From: Actinomycetes bacterium
Lineage (GTDB): Bacteria; Actinomycetota; Actinomycetes; Propionibacteriales; Propionibacteriaceae
NCBI GenBank assembly: GCA_021803025.1
Contig: JAJZQV010000023.1
Location: 1 to 35,794, forward strand
Reading direction: 5' to 3'
DNA length: 35,794 bases
The position numbers were made by a program, and so were the translations under genes. The notes below the pieces were generated by a model. That model saw nothing but the letters and a program-made list of their open reading frames with translations. It had not been told where the DNA came from and searched no databases. Each line of letters begins with the position of its first letter. Within the stretch, counting starts at the first letter, position 1. This document shows, in pieces, positions 23,791-33,217 of the stretch.

Positions 23791-24716
23791 GACAGTGGTC
23801 CCCAGACGATGTTGTCGAAGCGCTCGCCTGCCGCGAGGTGCGCGAGCTGGCGGGCGATGAGCCGGTCGTAGCGTACGGGCGCCGAGTCGTTCGCCCCGCC
23901 CACGTGGGGCGCGATGGTCACGCCGGGCGCGTCCCAGAGGGGACTGTCCGCCGGGAGGGGCTCGGGCTCGACGACGTCGAGGGCGAACCGCAAGCGCCCG
24001 GCCTCGGCTACGACTGCGTCGGTGTCCATGATCCTGCCGCGGCCCACGTTGACGACGAGTGCGCCGTCATGGAGGAAGGACAGCGTGCGCGCGTCGAACG
24101 CGCCGATCGTGTCGTGAGTCGCCGGGGCGGTGATGAAGACGACGTCGGCCACCGGGAGCAGGTCGTGCAGGTCCGCGGCGGGATGGACCACCGGCTCCGT
24201 ACGTGCCGAGCGGGCCACACGGACGACCTCCGCGGGGTCGAACCCTGCGACGCGGCGTTCCACCGCGGCCCCGATGTGACCGTAGCCGTAGATGAGGACC
24301 CGCTTGTCGGCCAGCGACGTGCCGAAGAACGGGCTCCACGTGTGCGTCTGCTGCTGTCGCGCGAACGTGTCGAGGCCTCGCAGGTTGGCGAGCGCCAGGG
24401 CGACGGCGAGCTCGGCGGTGCCCGCGTCGTGGACGCCGGCCGCGTTCGCGATCGAGACCCCCTCGCGAACCAGACCGAGCATGTGCTCGTACCCCGCGGA
24501 GCCCAGCTGCACCACACGCAGTGCGGGCTTGTCGAGACGCTCCAGATCACCCCAGATCTGGGTCGCGGTGAAGTTCGGCAGGGCGACGAGCTCGACCTCG
24601 TCGGCGCTGGCCTCCAGTCCTCGGACGTCGTCCAGCACGGTCAGGTCGACACCCTCGTGACGGCCCACACGGGCGTACGCCTCCTCGAGTGACGTGTACG
24701 GCACCCATGCCCTCAT
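23787..24716 (-). CDS. D-isomer-specific 2-hydroxyacid dehydrogenase family protein
   Basis: A 309-aa NAD(P)-dependent dehydrogenase that reduces 2-keto acids to D-2-hydroxy acids or the reverse. The Rossmann loop is [10 protein letters not shown] (near residue 145), followed by [13 protein letters not shown] carrying the catalytic Arg and [17 protein letters not shown] with the Glu, and the catalytic His in APHVGG near residue 275. Shorter than SerA (no ACT domain), so not phosphoglycerate dehydrogenase of the long type. ATG 24716 overlaps the hisF stop. Substrate unassigned. Confidence 0.9.
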   Translation of the reverse strand: MRAWVPYTSLEEAYARVGRHEGVDLTVLDDVRGLEASADEVELVALPNFTATQIWGDLERLDKPALRVVQLGSAGYEHMLGLVREGVSIANAAGVHDAGTAELAVALALANLRGLDTFARQQQTHTWSPFFGTSLADKRVLIYGYGHIGAAVERRVAGFDPAEVVRVARSARTEPVVHPAADLHDLLPVADVVFITAPATHDTIGAFDARTLSFLHDGALVVNVGRGRIMDTDAVVAEAGRLRFALDVVEPEPLPADSPLWDAPGVTIAPHVGGANDSAPVRYDRLIARQLAHLAAGERFDNIVWGPLS

Positions 24717-25510
24717 CGTCCGGCTCCTCCTGTCGTGACGGGCTGGAGCGTCCGGACCGGGTGGCCGGCCGCTCTCAGCGCCTCCTTCACCTCCGCGATC
24801 GACAGCGTCGCGTAGTGGAACACCGAGGCCGCGAGGACGGCATCGGCTCCCGCTGCCACGGCATCGACGAAGTGCTGTGCCGTGCCTGCGCCGCCGGATG
24901 CGATGAGGGGGACGTCCGCCACCTCGCGTACCGCCCTGATCATCTCGAGGTCGAAGCCGGCCGTCGTCCCGTCCGCGTCCATGGAGTTCAGCAGGATCTC
25001 CCCCACCCCTCGGTCCACCGCCTCCTTGACCCAGGCGAGCGCGTCGAGGCCCGCCGAGGTGCGGCCGCCGTGCGTGGTCACCCCGTAGCCCGAGGGCATC
25101 CTCTCTTCACGACGCGCGTCGACGGACAGCACGAGCACCTGGTTGCCGAAGCGGTGGGCGATCTCGTCGATGACGCCGGGACGACGGATGGCGCCCGTAT
25201 TGATGCTCACCTTGTCGGCGCCGTGGCGAAGGAGCAGGTCGACGTCTTCGACGGATGCGATGCCGCCGCCGACCGTGAGCGGGATGAACACGGTCTCGGC
25301 CGTACGACGTACGACGTCGCGTGTGGTAGCACGCCCTTCGTGGGAGGCGGAGATGTCGAGGAAGGTCAGCTCGTCCGCCCCCTCGAGCCCGTACCGGCGG
25401 GCGAGCTCGACGGGATCGCCGGCGTCTCGCAGGTCGACGAAGTTGACACCTTTGACGACCCGGCCGTCGTGGACGTCCAGGCAGGGGATCACGCGGATTG
25501 CGACTGACAC
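24713..25510 (-). CDS. hisF: Imidazole glycerol phosphate synthase, cyclase subunit
   Basis: A 265-aa TIM barrel that, with HisH, makes imidazole glycerol phosphate and AICAR in histidine synthesis. Seen: [17 protein letters not shown] with catalytic Asp 11-type position near the start, [11 protein letters not shown] phosphate loop, [20 protein letters not shown] with the second catalytic Asp, and [16 protein letters not shown] 25510 gives [13 protein letters not shown], the family's usual opening; it has no Shine-Dalgarno but a TAGGCT 7 nt upstream. Longer frames upstream run antisense to tldD and are not real. First gene of the hisF-dehydrogenase-HIT-GT87 chain; no other his gene is in the window. 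Confidence 0.96.
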   Translation of the reverse strand: MSVAIRVIPCLDVHDGRVVKGVNFVDLRDAGDPVELARRYGLEGADELTFLDISASHEGRATTRDVVRRTAETVFIPLTVGGGIASVEDVDLLLRHGADKVSINTGAIRRPGVIDEIAHRFGNQVLVLSVDARREERMPSGYGVTTHGGRTSAGLDALAWVKEAVDRGVGEILLNSMDADGTTAGFDLEMIRAVREVADVPLIASGGAGTAQHFVDAVAAGADAVLAASVFHYATLSIAEVKEALRAAGHPVRTLQPVTTGGAGR

Positions 25511-25517
25511 GCGAGCC

Positions 25518-25523
25518 AGCCTA
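25518..25523 (-). promoter_or_regulatory. -10 box of a leaderless hisF transcript
   Basis: TAGGCT (minus strand) lies 7 nt before the hisF GTG; identical to the box before leuB. The region to 25597 is shared with the divergent tldD promoter. Confidence 0.55.
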
Positions 25524-25584
25524 GTGCCGCTCCCCGAGACGAGGGCCGTGCGTTCCGCCAGGGAGAAGTGTCCGGGCTCCCCGA

Positions 25585-25590
25585 TAGATT
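25585..25590 (+). promoter_or_regulatory. -10 box of a leaderless tldD transcript
   Basis: TAGATT lies 7 nt before the tldD ATG, with no ribosome-binding site in the gap. Confidence 0.55.
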
Positions 25591-25597
25591 GACGCCC

Positions 25598-27094
25598 ATG
25601 CCCGCCGGTCTCGACGCCCGCTTCATCGCCCTCCCCCTCGATGCGCTCGCGGACGCCGCCCTCAGCAGGGCCCGGGCGCTGGGCGCGACGCACGCCGACG
25701 TCCGGGTCGAGCGAGTCCGTACCGCCGCCCACAGGCTGCGCGACGAGGCACTCGAGAGCAGCACCGACGTGACGGATCTGGGGATCGGTGTCCGCGTCGT
25801 CCACGACGGCGCCTGGGGCTTCGCGGCGGGGATCACGCTGACCTCCGACGCCGCCGCTGCCCTCGCGGACCAGGCCGTGGCCGCTGCCCGGATCAGCCGG
25901 CCGTTGACCTCGGTCCCCGTCGAGCTCGCCCCTGAGCCCGTCCACGTCGGCGAGTGGGTCTCGACGTTCCAGATGGACCCGTTCGACATCGAGGCCGCCG
26001 AACGGATCGCCCGCCTCGTCGAGCTGTCGCGACTCGCGTCGCGCCCCGGGGTCGACCACGTCACCGCGCGCCTGGACATGGTCGACGAGCACAAGCTCTA
26101 CGCGGATCTCTCGGGAACCCGGACCGTCCAGCGCCGCGTCCGGGTGCTGCCGCAGGTCGAGGTGATGGCGACGAGGGACGGCTACCACTCGATGCGCACG
26201 ACGAACCCGCCCGCCGGGCGAGGCTGGGAGTACGTCCTCGGCGACGGCTGGGACCTCGACGCCGAGGTGGCGCAGCTTCCGGACTGGCTGGCGGAGCAGA
26301 GAGCCGCGCCCTCGGTCAGGCCCGGCAGGTACGACCTGGTCGTCGAGCCCACGAACCTCTGGCTCACGATCCACGAGTCCGTCGCCCACGCGACCGAGCT
26401 GGACCGGGCTCTGGGCTACGAGGCCGCCTACGCCGGCACCTCCTTCGCCAGACCCGACACACTCGGGAGCCTGCAGTACGGGAGCCAGGTGATGACCGTC
26501 ACCGGAGACCGGGTCGTGGAGAACGGCCTGGCGAGCTGCGGCTGGGACGACGAGGGCGTCGAGGCGCAGACCTTCGACATCATCCGGGACGGCACCCACG
26601 TGGGCTACCAGCTGAACCGGCAGATGGCGTACGAGCAGGGGCGGGGACGGTCGAACGGCTGCGCTTTCGCGGACTCCTCGGGACACATCCCCCTCCAGCG
26701 CATGCCCAACGTCTCGCTCCGGCCCGCCAGCGCCGACGTCACCGTCGACGACCTGGTGGGGCGCGTGGAGCACGGGCTGTACGTGGTGGGCGACAAGTCC
26801 TGGTCGATCGACATGCAGCGCTACAACTTCCAGTTCACGGCGCAGCGGTTCTACGCGATCGAGAACGGCCGGATCGCCGGCCAGGTCGCCGACGTCGCGT
26901 ACCAGGCGACGACGACCGACTTCTGGCGCTCGATGGAGGCGGTGGGCGGTCCCGGGACGTACCGGCTCATGGGGGCGCTGGACTGCGGGAAGGGACAGCC
27001 CGGCCAGTCGGCGCCGGTGTCGCACGGCGCGCCCGCAGCCCTGTTCCGGTCGGTCAACGTGCTCAACACCGAGGATGAGGGGGCCCACGCATGA
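25598..27094 (+). CDS. tldD: TldD metalloprotease subunit
   Basis: A 498-aa protein of the TldD/PmbA family. TldD and TldE form a heterodimeric zinc protease that degrades unfolded or leader peptides and matures certain modified peptides such as microcin B17. The metal-binding HExxxH is intact: HESVAH at 259-264, followed by [24 protein letters not shown] and the C-terminal [18 protein letters not shown] are family hallmarks. ATG 25598 fits a leaderless start; a GTG 30 nt upstream would include the -10 box in the gene. Its stop overlaps the tldE start as ATGA. No RiPP precursor was recognised beside the pair. Confidence 0.93.
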   Translation: MPAGLDARFIALPLDALADAALSRARALGATHADVRVERVRTAAHRLRDEALESSTDVTDLGIGVRVVHDGAWGFAAGITLTSDAAAALADQAVAAARISRPLTSVPVELAPEPVHVGEWVSTFQMDPFDIEAAERIARLVELSRLASRPGVDHVTARLDMVDEHKLYADLSGTRTVQRRVRVLPQVEVMATRDGYHSMRTTNPPAGRGWEYVLGDGWDLDAEVAQLPDWLAEQRAAPSVRPGRYDLVVEPTNLWLTIHESVAHATELDRALGYEAAYAGTSFARPDTLGSLQYGSQVMTVTGDRVVENGLASCGWDDEGVEAQTFDIIRDGTHVGYQLNRQMAYEQGRGRSNGCAFADSSGHIPLQRMPNVSLRPASADVTVDDLVGRVEHGLYVVGDKSWSIDMQRYNFQFTAQRFYAIENGRIAGQVADVAYQATTTDFWRSMEAVGGPGTYRLMGALDCGKGQPGQSAPVSHGAPAALFRSVNVLNTEDEGAHA

Positions 27095-28464
27095 TCGGCG
27101 ACTGGATCGAGGCCGGCCTGGCCGCGGCCACCAGCGACGAGTGCGTGGTCATCGTCCGCGACTCCACCGAGGCGAACCTCCGCTGGGCCATCAACATGCT
27201 GACCACCAACGGGCAGATGCACCATCGGTCCGCGACCGTCGTAGCGATCAGGCGCGTCGACGGGATCGGCCACGCCGGCGTGGTGTCGGGGCCTGTCGCG
27301 TCCGAGGACGACCTGCTCGCTCTCGTGGGCCAGGCCTGTACGGCCTGCGCCAGCGCGCCCGCGAGCGACGACAGCGCACCGCTCCCCGAGCCCGTGGTGG
27401 ACGCGGACTACGCGGAGGGCCCCGTCGCCACCTCGATCGACGTCTTCGCGTCGTTCGCGGAGGGTCTCGGCCGGGCCCTCGACACCTCGCGACGAGCCGG
27501 AACGGAGATGTTCGGCTACGCCGAGCACCACTCCTCGACCGTGTGGCTCGCCACCAGCACGGGCGCGCGGCGCCGAGCCGTGGAGCGCTCGGGAAAGGTG
27601 GAGCTCAACGCGAAGCACGCAGACCGCATCGGCTCAGCATGGGTGGGTCGCTCGACCGCAGAATTCACGGACGTCGACGCCGACGAGCTCGCCGCCGAGG
27701 TCACCCGTCGGCTTGCCTGGTGCGAGCACCGGGTCGAGCTTCCTGCGGGTCGCTACGAGACGATCCTGCCGCCGAGCGCGGTCGCCGACCTCATGATCCT
27801 CACCTACTGGTCGGCCAGCGGCCGCGACGCGGAGCAGGGCCGAACGGTCTTCGCGGGCGCCGAGCCAGGGACGACACGTGTGGGCGAGACCCTGTCCGAG
27901 CTGGCTCTGACGCTGTCCAGCGGCCCGGGCGTCCTGCCCGCACCCCCGTTCGCGATCGTCGAGGGCTCGGTCCCGGGACTTGCCTCTGTCTACGACAACG
28001 GGGCGCCGGCCGAGACGGTCTCCTGGCTCCGGGACGGGACGCTTGCCGCCCTCCCGTACACACGGGCTGGGGCGGCCGCCTCCGGCCGTTCGTATGCGTT
28101 CCCGAGCGAGAACCTCGTTCTCGACGCCGGATCCAGCGTCAGCCTCGACGAGATGGTCCGCTCGACGAAGCGTGGCCTGTTGCTGACCTGCCTGTGGTAC
28201 ATCCGGGAGGTCGACATCTCCTCGCTGCTCGTCACCGGTCTCACCCGCGACGGCGTCTACCTCATCGAGAACGGGGAGATCGTCGGCATGGTGAACAACT
28301 TCCGCTTCAACGAGTCACCCGTGGACCTGCTCCGGCGAGCCGTGGAGGTCTCGGCGACCGAGTCGACGCTGTGCCGCGAGTGGAACGACTGGTTCACCTT
28401 CACGTCGATGCCCGCGCTCCGCATTCCGGACTTCAACATGTCCACGGTGTCGAAGGCGTACTGA
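27091..28464 (+). CDS. tldE: TldE/PmbA-like protease partner
   Basis: A 457-aa paralog of TldD lacking HExxxH ([17 protein letters not shown] stands in that region), as expected for TldE, which completes the substrate cleft of the TldD active site. Shared features are the N-terminal [21 protein letters not shown], the central [14 protein letters not shown], and the C-terminal [21 protein letters not shown] 27091 overlaps tldD by 4 bp, consistent with one-to-one synthesis. It converges with the CAP-domain gene across a 24-bp gap holding a hairpin. Confidence 0.9.
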   Translation: MIGDWIEAGLAAATSDECVVIVRDSTEANLRWAINMLTTNGQMHHRSATVVAIRRVDGIGHAGVVSGPVASEDDLLALVGQACTACASAPASDDSAPLPEPVVDADYAEGPVATSIDVFASFAEGLGRALDTSRRAGTEMFGYAEHHSSTVWLATSTGARRRAVERSGKVELNAKHADRIGSAWVGRSTAEFTDVDADELAAEVTRRLAWCEHRVELPAGRYETILPPSAVADLMILTYWSASGRDAEQGRTVFAGAEPGTTRVGETLSELALTLSSGPGVLPAPPFAIVEGSVPGLASVYDNGAPAETVSWLRDGTLAALPYTRAGAAASGRSYAFPSENLVLDAGSSVSLDEMVRSTKRGLLLTCLWYIREVDISSLLVTGLTRDGVYLIENGEIVGMVNNFRFNESPVDLLRRAVEVSATESTLCREWNDWFTFTSMPALRIPDFNMSTVSKAY

Positions 28465-28472
28465 GCCCGACC

Positions 28473-28486
28473 GCCTCGCCCGAGGC
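28473..28486. terminator. Shared hairpin between convergent tldE and CAP genes
   Basis: GCCTCG-CC-CGAGGC is a perfect 6-bp stem in the 24-bp gap between the two stop codons, so it could end transcription in both directions. No T-run on either side. Confidence 0.45.
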
Positions 28487-28488
28487 TC

Positions 28489-29274
28489 CTAGCCGGTGAA
28501 GTCCTCGACCCAGTAGTACGTGCCATTGGCTGCCTGCGCGACACCCACGGAGATGCTTTTGAATTTCGCGTTGAGAATGTTGGCGCGGTGAGTCGGGGAC
28601 GCCATCCAGCCTGCCGTCACTCCAGAAACGCTCGGGTAACCCGCGGCGATATTCTCGCCCGCCGTGCTCGTCCCGCCACAGGAGGTGAGGATCGTCATGA
28701 GGCTGTTGTGGACGAGCGAACCGGTCGACGCCATCTTCACGGCCCAGGTCGCCGGGACGCTGCAGGAGCGGTACGAGAGGGGAGCCAGACCCGCCGCGAC
28801 ACGCTGGGCGTTCGTGGCGGCGGCCACGGCGGACGCGAGGTCCTGGCGCGGCGTCACAGAGCTCTGGGTCACGGCAGGAGCCACCGCGGGCGCAGCCGGG
28901 GCAGCGGGGGCCGCCGAGGTCCTCGTCGTGGTGCGCGTCGTCGTCGCGGCCCTCGCCGCCTTCGTCGGGGCGCTCGGGACGGTCGCCTGGTGTAATGCCG
29001 GCTGAGCGGGAGACGCCGCCGCAGGTGGGGGGGTCTCGCTCGCTGTCGGGACGGGGGTGACACGGACGAGCGTGGTCGGCTTCGTGGGCAGTCCCAGATC
29101 CTCGACGGCCGGGGGCCTGGCGGTGGAGACGATGTCCCGGAACCTCGCCACCGGTTCGGCCGCGACCGGTGCGGAGCTGCTCTCGGCCGAGTAGGCCGGA
29201 CCGGCCGGAAGAGCAGCCGACGCCGCGATGATGGACAGTACTGCGATGCGCTTCACAAGATCGTGCGCGTTCAT
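28489..29274 (-). CDS. Secreted CAP/SCP-domain protein
   Basis: A 261-aa exported protein. A signal peptide (basic KR, then IAVLSIIAASAALPA, likely cut after the AYSA) is followed by a roughly 110-residue Pro/Ala/Thr-rich linker with repeated PAAPA and TTRTTT, then a CAP (SCP/PR-1-like) domain from about residue 150. Domain marks are AATNAQRVAAGLAPL, the His of LVHN, GENIAAGY, GWMASPTHRANIL with its second His, and VGVAQAANGTYYWVEDF. Two Cys pairs (RSCSV and LTSCGG) suggest a disulfide. Bacterial CAP proteins are cell-surface proteins of mostly unknown activity. ATG 29274 has GGAG 9 nt upstream; ATG 29283 abuts that GGAG and is less likely. Confidence 0.88.
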   Translation of the reverse strand: MNAHDLVKRIAVLSIIAASAALPAGPAYSAESSSAPVAAEPVARFRDIVSTARPPAVEDLGLPTKPTTLVRVTPVPTASETPPPAAASPAQPALHQATVPSAPTKAARAATTTRTTTRTSAAPAAPAAPAVAPAVTQSSVTPRQDLASAVAAATNAQRVAAGLAPLSYRSCSVPATWAVKMASTGSLVHNSLMTILTSCGGTSTAGENIAAGYPSVSGVTAGWMASPTHRANILNAKFKSISVGVAQAANGTYYWVEDFTG

Positions 29275-29462
29275 TGCATTCATCTCCGAATCGAGGGTGG
29301 TGACTTCCGCATCGCACTCTAAAGATCACTCGAGATAAAGCTGGGGACGATGAGGTCTCTCTCACGCCAGTCGACGCGGGCAGCGACCTGCACATTCCCA
29401 AAGAATGCAGAAATGTGAGAATGCTCTCAGAGGATGTGTAGGCCGCGCGGCTCGAGCCTCGC
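29275..29462 (-). other. Upstream region of the CAP gene with two small hairpins
   Basis: About 190 bp, noticeably AT-richer than the flanks. It holds a bulged 8-bp stem (29388-29410, CTGCACATTC with GAATGCAG) and TGAGA-ATGC-TCTCA (29416-29429). These could end helY transcription, whose stop is at 29463, or form a 5' leader of the CAP gene. I do not recognise a known riboswitch. Confidence 0.4.
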
Positions 29463-32228
29463 TCACTCCTCGAGCACGTCGACCACTCCGCGGCGCATGC
29501 CCACGGTGACCTCGCGGCACGTCGCACGGAGCGACCCCGGCCCGGCGGCGTCGGCGACCTGACCGGCCAGGTCTATGACCTGCCGCACCCAGCGGACGAC
29601 GTCCCCGGCGGGCAGTCCGGAGAGCGCGAGGACGTCCGCCAGGTCTGATCCGCCGGCCCACGCGTGCGCGGCCTCGGCGAAGCCGATGTCCGGCTCTGGG
29701 CCCCGGTCGACCCGGTGGTCGCGCTCGACCATCCCGACGTCGCGCCAGACCGCCCGCAGGCGGACCTGCGCCGCCTCGCTCTGCCGGTCCGGCATCCTCA
29801 CGGGCCGCCTGCCGTCCGTGGGCCGGGCACGGAATACGAGACTCGACAGGACCGCGGCGAGCTGTGGCGCCGACAGGTGGTCGAAGACGCCGTCGACGAC
29901 GCACTGCGCGGTGACGAGGTCGAGCTCGCCGTAGATCCTGGCGAGCACCCGCCCGGAGTCGGTCACCGCCGCCCCCCGTTCGTCGAGGTACCCCAGCGAG
30001 GAGAGCACGCCGCAGATCCTGTCGAACGCGGTGGCGATCGTGTTGGAGCGCTCCTGGGACCGCTGCCTGGCCGTCGCGGCGTCCCTCTCAAGCCGCATCG
30101 CCTGCTCGGTGAGACGCGCGTGGTCCTCTCGGTCGGGGCAGCGGTGACACGGGTGGGCGCGCACCTTCTCCCGTACCGCCTCGATCTCCGCCATGACCTC
30201 GTCATCCGCACGCGTGCGTCGTCGCGGGTCGGGCAGGTCGACCTCGCCGAGCCGGGTGAGGAACGCTGCTGCGAGGTTTCGCCGCGACGCGGCGCTCTTC
30301 GCGTCGAAGTGCTTGGGAACGCGGACCCTGCCTGCGACGACAGGAGGCGTCGGGAAGTCACCGACGGAGAGAGACTTCAGCTGCCGGTTCTCCGTCATGA
30401 CAAGGGGCGCGGGGCCCTCGGCTCCGGTCCCTCTGGGATCCACCACCGCCGCCCAACCCCGGTGCCGACCGGCGGGGACGGAGATGATGTCCCCGGGTCG
30501 AAGGGACGCGAGGACCGTGAGGGCCTCGGCGTGGTTGTCAGCCCTCCGGCCGCGCGCCGCCTCTGCCTCCAGGGACCGTACGGTCTCGCGGAGCCTCGCG
30601 TACTCGACGACGTCGCCCAGCTCGCACGACGCCTGCTCCAGGAGGCGGGCGGCCTCCGCCTCCGTGCGCCGGATCGAGCGCGATGCGGCGACGACGCCGC
30701 GGTCCGACTGGAACTGGGCGAAGCTCTGCTCGAGCACGGCACGTGCGCGGTCGCGGCCAACGGTGGAGACCAGGTTCACGGCCATGTTGTAGGTGGGGGC
30801 GAACGCGGACCTGAGCGGGTAGGTGCGCCGAGACGCGAGCCCGGCCACGGCCCGAGGGTCGAGCCCCGGCTGCCAGCAGACGACCGCATGGCCCTCGACG
30901 TCGATCCCACGACGCCCCGCGCGGCCTGTGAGCTGCGTGTACTCCCCCGGCGTGACGTCGGCGTGGGCCTCCCCATTGTACTTGACGAGCTTCTCCACCA
31001 CGACCGTACGGGCGGGCATGTTGATGCCCAGAGCGAGCGTCTCGGTCGCGAAGACCACCTTGAGAAGCCCCTCCGCGAATGCCACCTCGACGGCCTCCTT
31101 GAGCGACGGGAGCAGCCCGGCGTGGTGGCTGGCGACACCGCGCTGGAACGCCATGAGCCAGCGGTCGTACCGCAGGGCGACGAGGTCCTCCTCCGAGAGC
31201 CCCCGCGTGTGCTCGTCGGCGATCTCGACAAGGCGGCGCCGGTTGGCGGCGCCGGTGAGCCGCACCCCGTCGGCCATGAGCTGGGAGACGGCGCTGTCGC
31301 ACCCCTGCCTGCTGAACACGAAGACGATGGCGGGGAGCAGCCCCTCGCGGTCGAGCGCGGTGACCATCTGGGAGCGACGGGGGACGAGCGAGTGGCCGGA
31401 CTCGGTCCACCGTACGTGGCTGCCCCCGCCGAACTGACCGGAGCCGTGGGTGTTCCTGACCTTGCCCTTGCCCGAGCGGCCACGGGGACGTCGAGCATCG
31501 TCCCGGAGCCTCGACTCCTGACGGGCCAGCGTGACGAGCTCGGGGTTCACGTCAGCCCTGCCTCCGGGCAGCGGCGTCGCCGTCGGTGCCTCGTGCGCGA
31601 ACAGGTCGACCAGCCTCGTCCCCGCGAGCACGTGCTGGTACAGAGGCACCGGCCTCCGCTCGCTCACGACGACGTCCACGGCACCCCGCACCTCGCGGAG
31701 CCAGTCCCCGAACTCCTCGGCGTTGCTCACCGTCGCCGACAGCGCCACGACCTGGACGGACTCGGCCAACCCGAGGATGACCTCCTCCCACACCGGTCCG
31801 CGGAACCTGTCCGCGAGGTAGTGGACCTCGTCCATGACGACGAAGCCGAGGTTGCCCAGGGTCCGCGACGACGCGTAGATCATGTTCCGCAGCACCTCGG
31901 TCGTCATGACGACGACGTCGGCCTCCGAGTTGATGCTCACGTCCCCGGTGAGGAGCCCGATCCGGTCGCTCCCGTACGCGGACACGAGGTCGCGGTACTT
32001 CTGGTTCGACAGGGCCTTGATGGGCGTCGTGTAGAAGCACTTCCGGCCCCGGGCGAGCGCAAGGTGGACGGCGAACTCCCCCACGACCGTCTTGCCGGCG
32101 CCGGTCGGCGCGGCGACGAGGACGCCGGACCCGGCTTCCACGGAGGTGCACGCCTCGACCTGGTAGTCGTCGAGGTCGAACGTGTAGCGCTCGGCGAAGA
32201 CGGCGAGCTCGGTGGTAGAGGAAGACAT
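29463..32228 (-). CDS. helY: Ski2-like DEVH-box RNA helicase
   Basis: A 921-aa superfamily 2 helicase of the Ski2/Mtr4 type (HelY in mycobacteria), likely an RNA-surveillance or processing helicase. Domain order: RecA1 with Walker A APTGAGKT (residues 40-47), TPIKALSNQK, DEVH at 133-136 and SAT at 164-166; a basic Gly-rich insert (about 245-285); RecA2 with TETLALGINMPARTVV and QLTGRAGRRGID; then a long C-terminal part with the DSHCT domain. The normal actinobacterial neighbourhood (pafBC-tatA-tatC upstream) supports the name. ATG 32228 has no ribosome-binding site but TAGCCT 8 nt upstream. Confidence 0.93.
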   Translation of the reverse strand: MSSSTTELAVFAERYTFDLDDYQVEACTSVEAGSGVLVAAPTGAGKTVVGEFAVHLALARGRKCFYTTPIKALSNQKYRDLVSAYGSDRIGLLTGDVSINSEADVVVMTTEVLRNMIYASSRTLGNLGFVVMDEVHYLADRFRGPVWEEVILGLAESVQVVALSATVSNAEEFGDWLREVRGAVDVVVSERRPVPLYQHVLAGTRLVDLFAHEAPTATPLPGGRADVNPELVTLARQESRLRDDARRPRGRSGKGKVRNTHGSGQFGGGSHVRWTESGHSLVPRRSQMVTALDREGLLPAIVFVFSRQGCDSAVSQLMADGVRLTGAANRRRLVEIADEHTRGLSEEDLVALRYDRWLMAFQRGVASHHAGLLPSLKEAVEVAFAEGLLKVVFATETLALGINMPARTVVVEKLVKYNGEAHADVTPGEYTQLTGRAGRRGIDVEGHAVVCWQPGLDPRAVAGLASRRTYPLRSAFAPTYNMAVNLVSTVGRDRARAVLEQSFAQFQSDRGVVAASRSIRRTEAEAARLLEQASCELGDVVEYARLRETVRSLEAEAARGRRADNHAEALTVLASLRPGDIISVPAGRHRGWAAVVDPRGTGAEGPAPLVMTENRQLKSLSVGDFPTPPVVAGRVRVPKHFDAKSAASRRNLAAAFLTRLGEVDLPDPRRRTRADDEVMAEIEAVREKVRAHPCHRCPDREDHARLTEQAMRLERDAATARQRSQERSNTIATAFDRICGVLSSLGYLDERGAAVTDSGRVLARIYGELDLVTAQCVVDGVFDHLSAPQLAAVLSSLVFRARPTDGRRPVRMPDRQSEAAQVRLRAVWRDVGMVERDHRVDRGPEPDIGFAEAAHAWAGGSDLADVLALSGLPAGDVVRWVRQVIDLAGQVADAAGPGSLRATCREVTVGMRRGVVDVLEE

Positions 32229-32236
32229 CGCTCGCC

Positions 32237-32242
32237 AGGCTA
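32237..32242 (-). promoter_or_regulatory. -10 box of a leaderless helY transcript
   Basis: TAGCCT (minus strand) lies 8 nt before the helY ATG, in the 38-bp gap after the lipid kinase gene. No convincing -35. Confidence 0.45.
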
Positions 32243-32266
32243 CGCCACGGCTGGTCGCTCGCGCGC

Positions 32267-33217
32267 TCAGGTCCTGAGGGCGAGGGCGTGCGGCACGTAC
32301 AGGGTCAGCGCACGAGGGACGGCTTCGAGGAGCAGCGGTACAGGTCCGAGCGCCTCGCCGTCCGCCATCCCGTACAGCCCGTCGCCGTCGATCGTCACGT
32401 GGGTGGCGCGGAGCCGCTCCACCGCCGGGTCGGACGCGAACTTGCCGGAGAACATCGCCGGCAGCAGCCTCAGCAGCGTGAGGCGGCTGACGGGGTGGAT
32501 GATCGTCACGTCGAGGAGCCCGTCCGTCACCGAGTAGTCGGGCGCGATCCTCATCCCACCCCCGAACACCCCCGCGTTCGCGACGGCGATGAGCATCGCG
32601 GTCTGGGTGCGGGGCACCCCGTCCATGGTGATCCGGTAGCGCAGCGGCTCGAAGCGCGCGAGCTCCGCAAGGGCGCTGTACGCGTAGCCGAGCGAGCCCA
32701 GCGTGAAGGTCATCGCGTTCGTGCGACGGTTCACGCGCGCGTCGTAGCCGGTGGACACCACCGACCCGACGTAGCGCTGGGTGGCGCCGTCCGCGAGCTC
32801 GCCCGACACGCGGGTGAGGTCGATGGCCTGGGTGTGGCCGTCAGCGACGACCTTGGCGGCGGCGACAGCGGAGGCGGGGACGCCGACGCCCCGGCAGAAG
32901 TCGTTGCCCGTGCCGGCGGGAATGACCCCCAGCGGCACGCCGCTGCCCGCGGCCGCATTGAGCCCGAGGTGCATCATGCCGTCGCCGCCCATGACCACGA
33001 GGCAGTCGTGGCGCCCGTCGACCGGAGTCGTCCTGGCGGCCTCCACGGCGGCGATACAGCGAATCCGTGCCTCCTCGTACGAGGTGGCACGGACCACGTC
33101 GAGACGGGCGCTGGGCGCCCCCTTGAGAAGCTCCTGGACGACGCTGGGTAGAACGCGAACCGCCTTCCCCCGGCCGGCCGTCGGGTTGACGACCAGCGTC
33201 AGCGTCGGAGGCTGCAT
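32267..33217 (-). CDS. Diacylglycerol kinase-family lipid kinase
   Basis: A 316-aa protein of the DAGK catalytic (DgkB/YegS/BmrU) family, which phosphorylates a lipid hydroxyl with ATP. Seen: LVVNPTAGRGKA at the N-terminus, VVMGGDGMMHLGLNAAAGSGVPLGVIPAGTGNDFCR with the GGDG nucleotide loop (Met replaces the usual Thr after GGDG) and the GTGNDF motif, and the C-terminal beta-sandwich with GGGMRIAPDYSVTDGLLDV. ATG 33217 shares its A with the tatC stop (TGATG), so it is coupled to tatC. Confidence 0.9.
   Translation of the reverse strand: MQPPTLTLVVNPTAGRGKAVRVLPSVVQELLKGAPSARLDVVRATSYEEARIRCIAAVEAARTTPVDGRHDCLVVMGGDGMMHLGLNAAAGSGVPLGVIPAGTGNDFCRGVGVPASAVAAAKVVADGHTQAIDLTRVSGELADGATQRYVGSVVSTGYDARVNRRTNAMTFTLGSLGYAYSALAELARFEPLRYRITMDGVPRTQTAMLIAVANAGVFGGGMRIAPDYSVTDGLLDVTIIHPVSRLTLLRLLPAMFSGKFASDPAVERLRATHVTIDGDGLYGMADGEALGPVPLLLEAVPRALTLYVPHALALRT

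Noticed and set aside
23787-24716. serA (phosphoglycerate dehydrogenase), often near ilvC in actinobacteria
   Set aside because: The protein is 309 aa with no C-terminal regulatory domains and sits with hisF, so only the family name is justified.
25511-27088. Long N-terminal extension of hisF on the minus strand
   Set aside because: The extension lies antisense to tldD and precedes the normal HisF opening; GTG 25510 gives a standard-length protein.
29664-32537. 957-codon open frame on the + strand opposite helY
   Set aside because: It is antisense to a full-length helicase with all motifs; its translation is Arg/Asp/Gly/Val-rich with no domain, a usual by-product of high-GC coding DNA.
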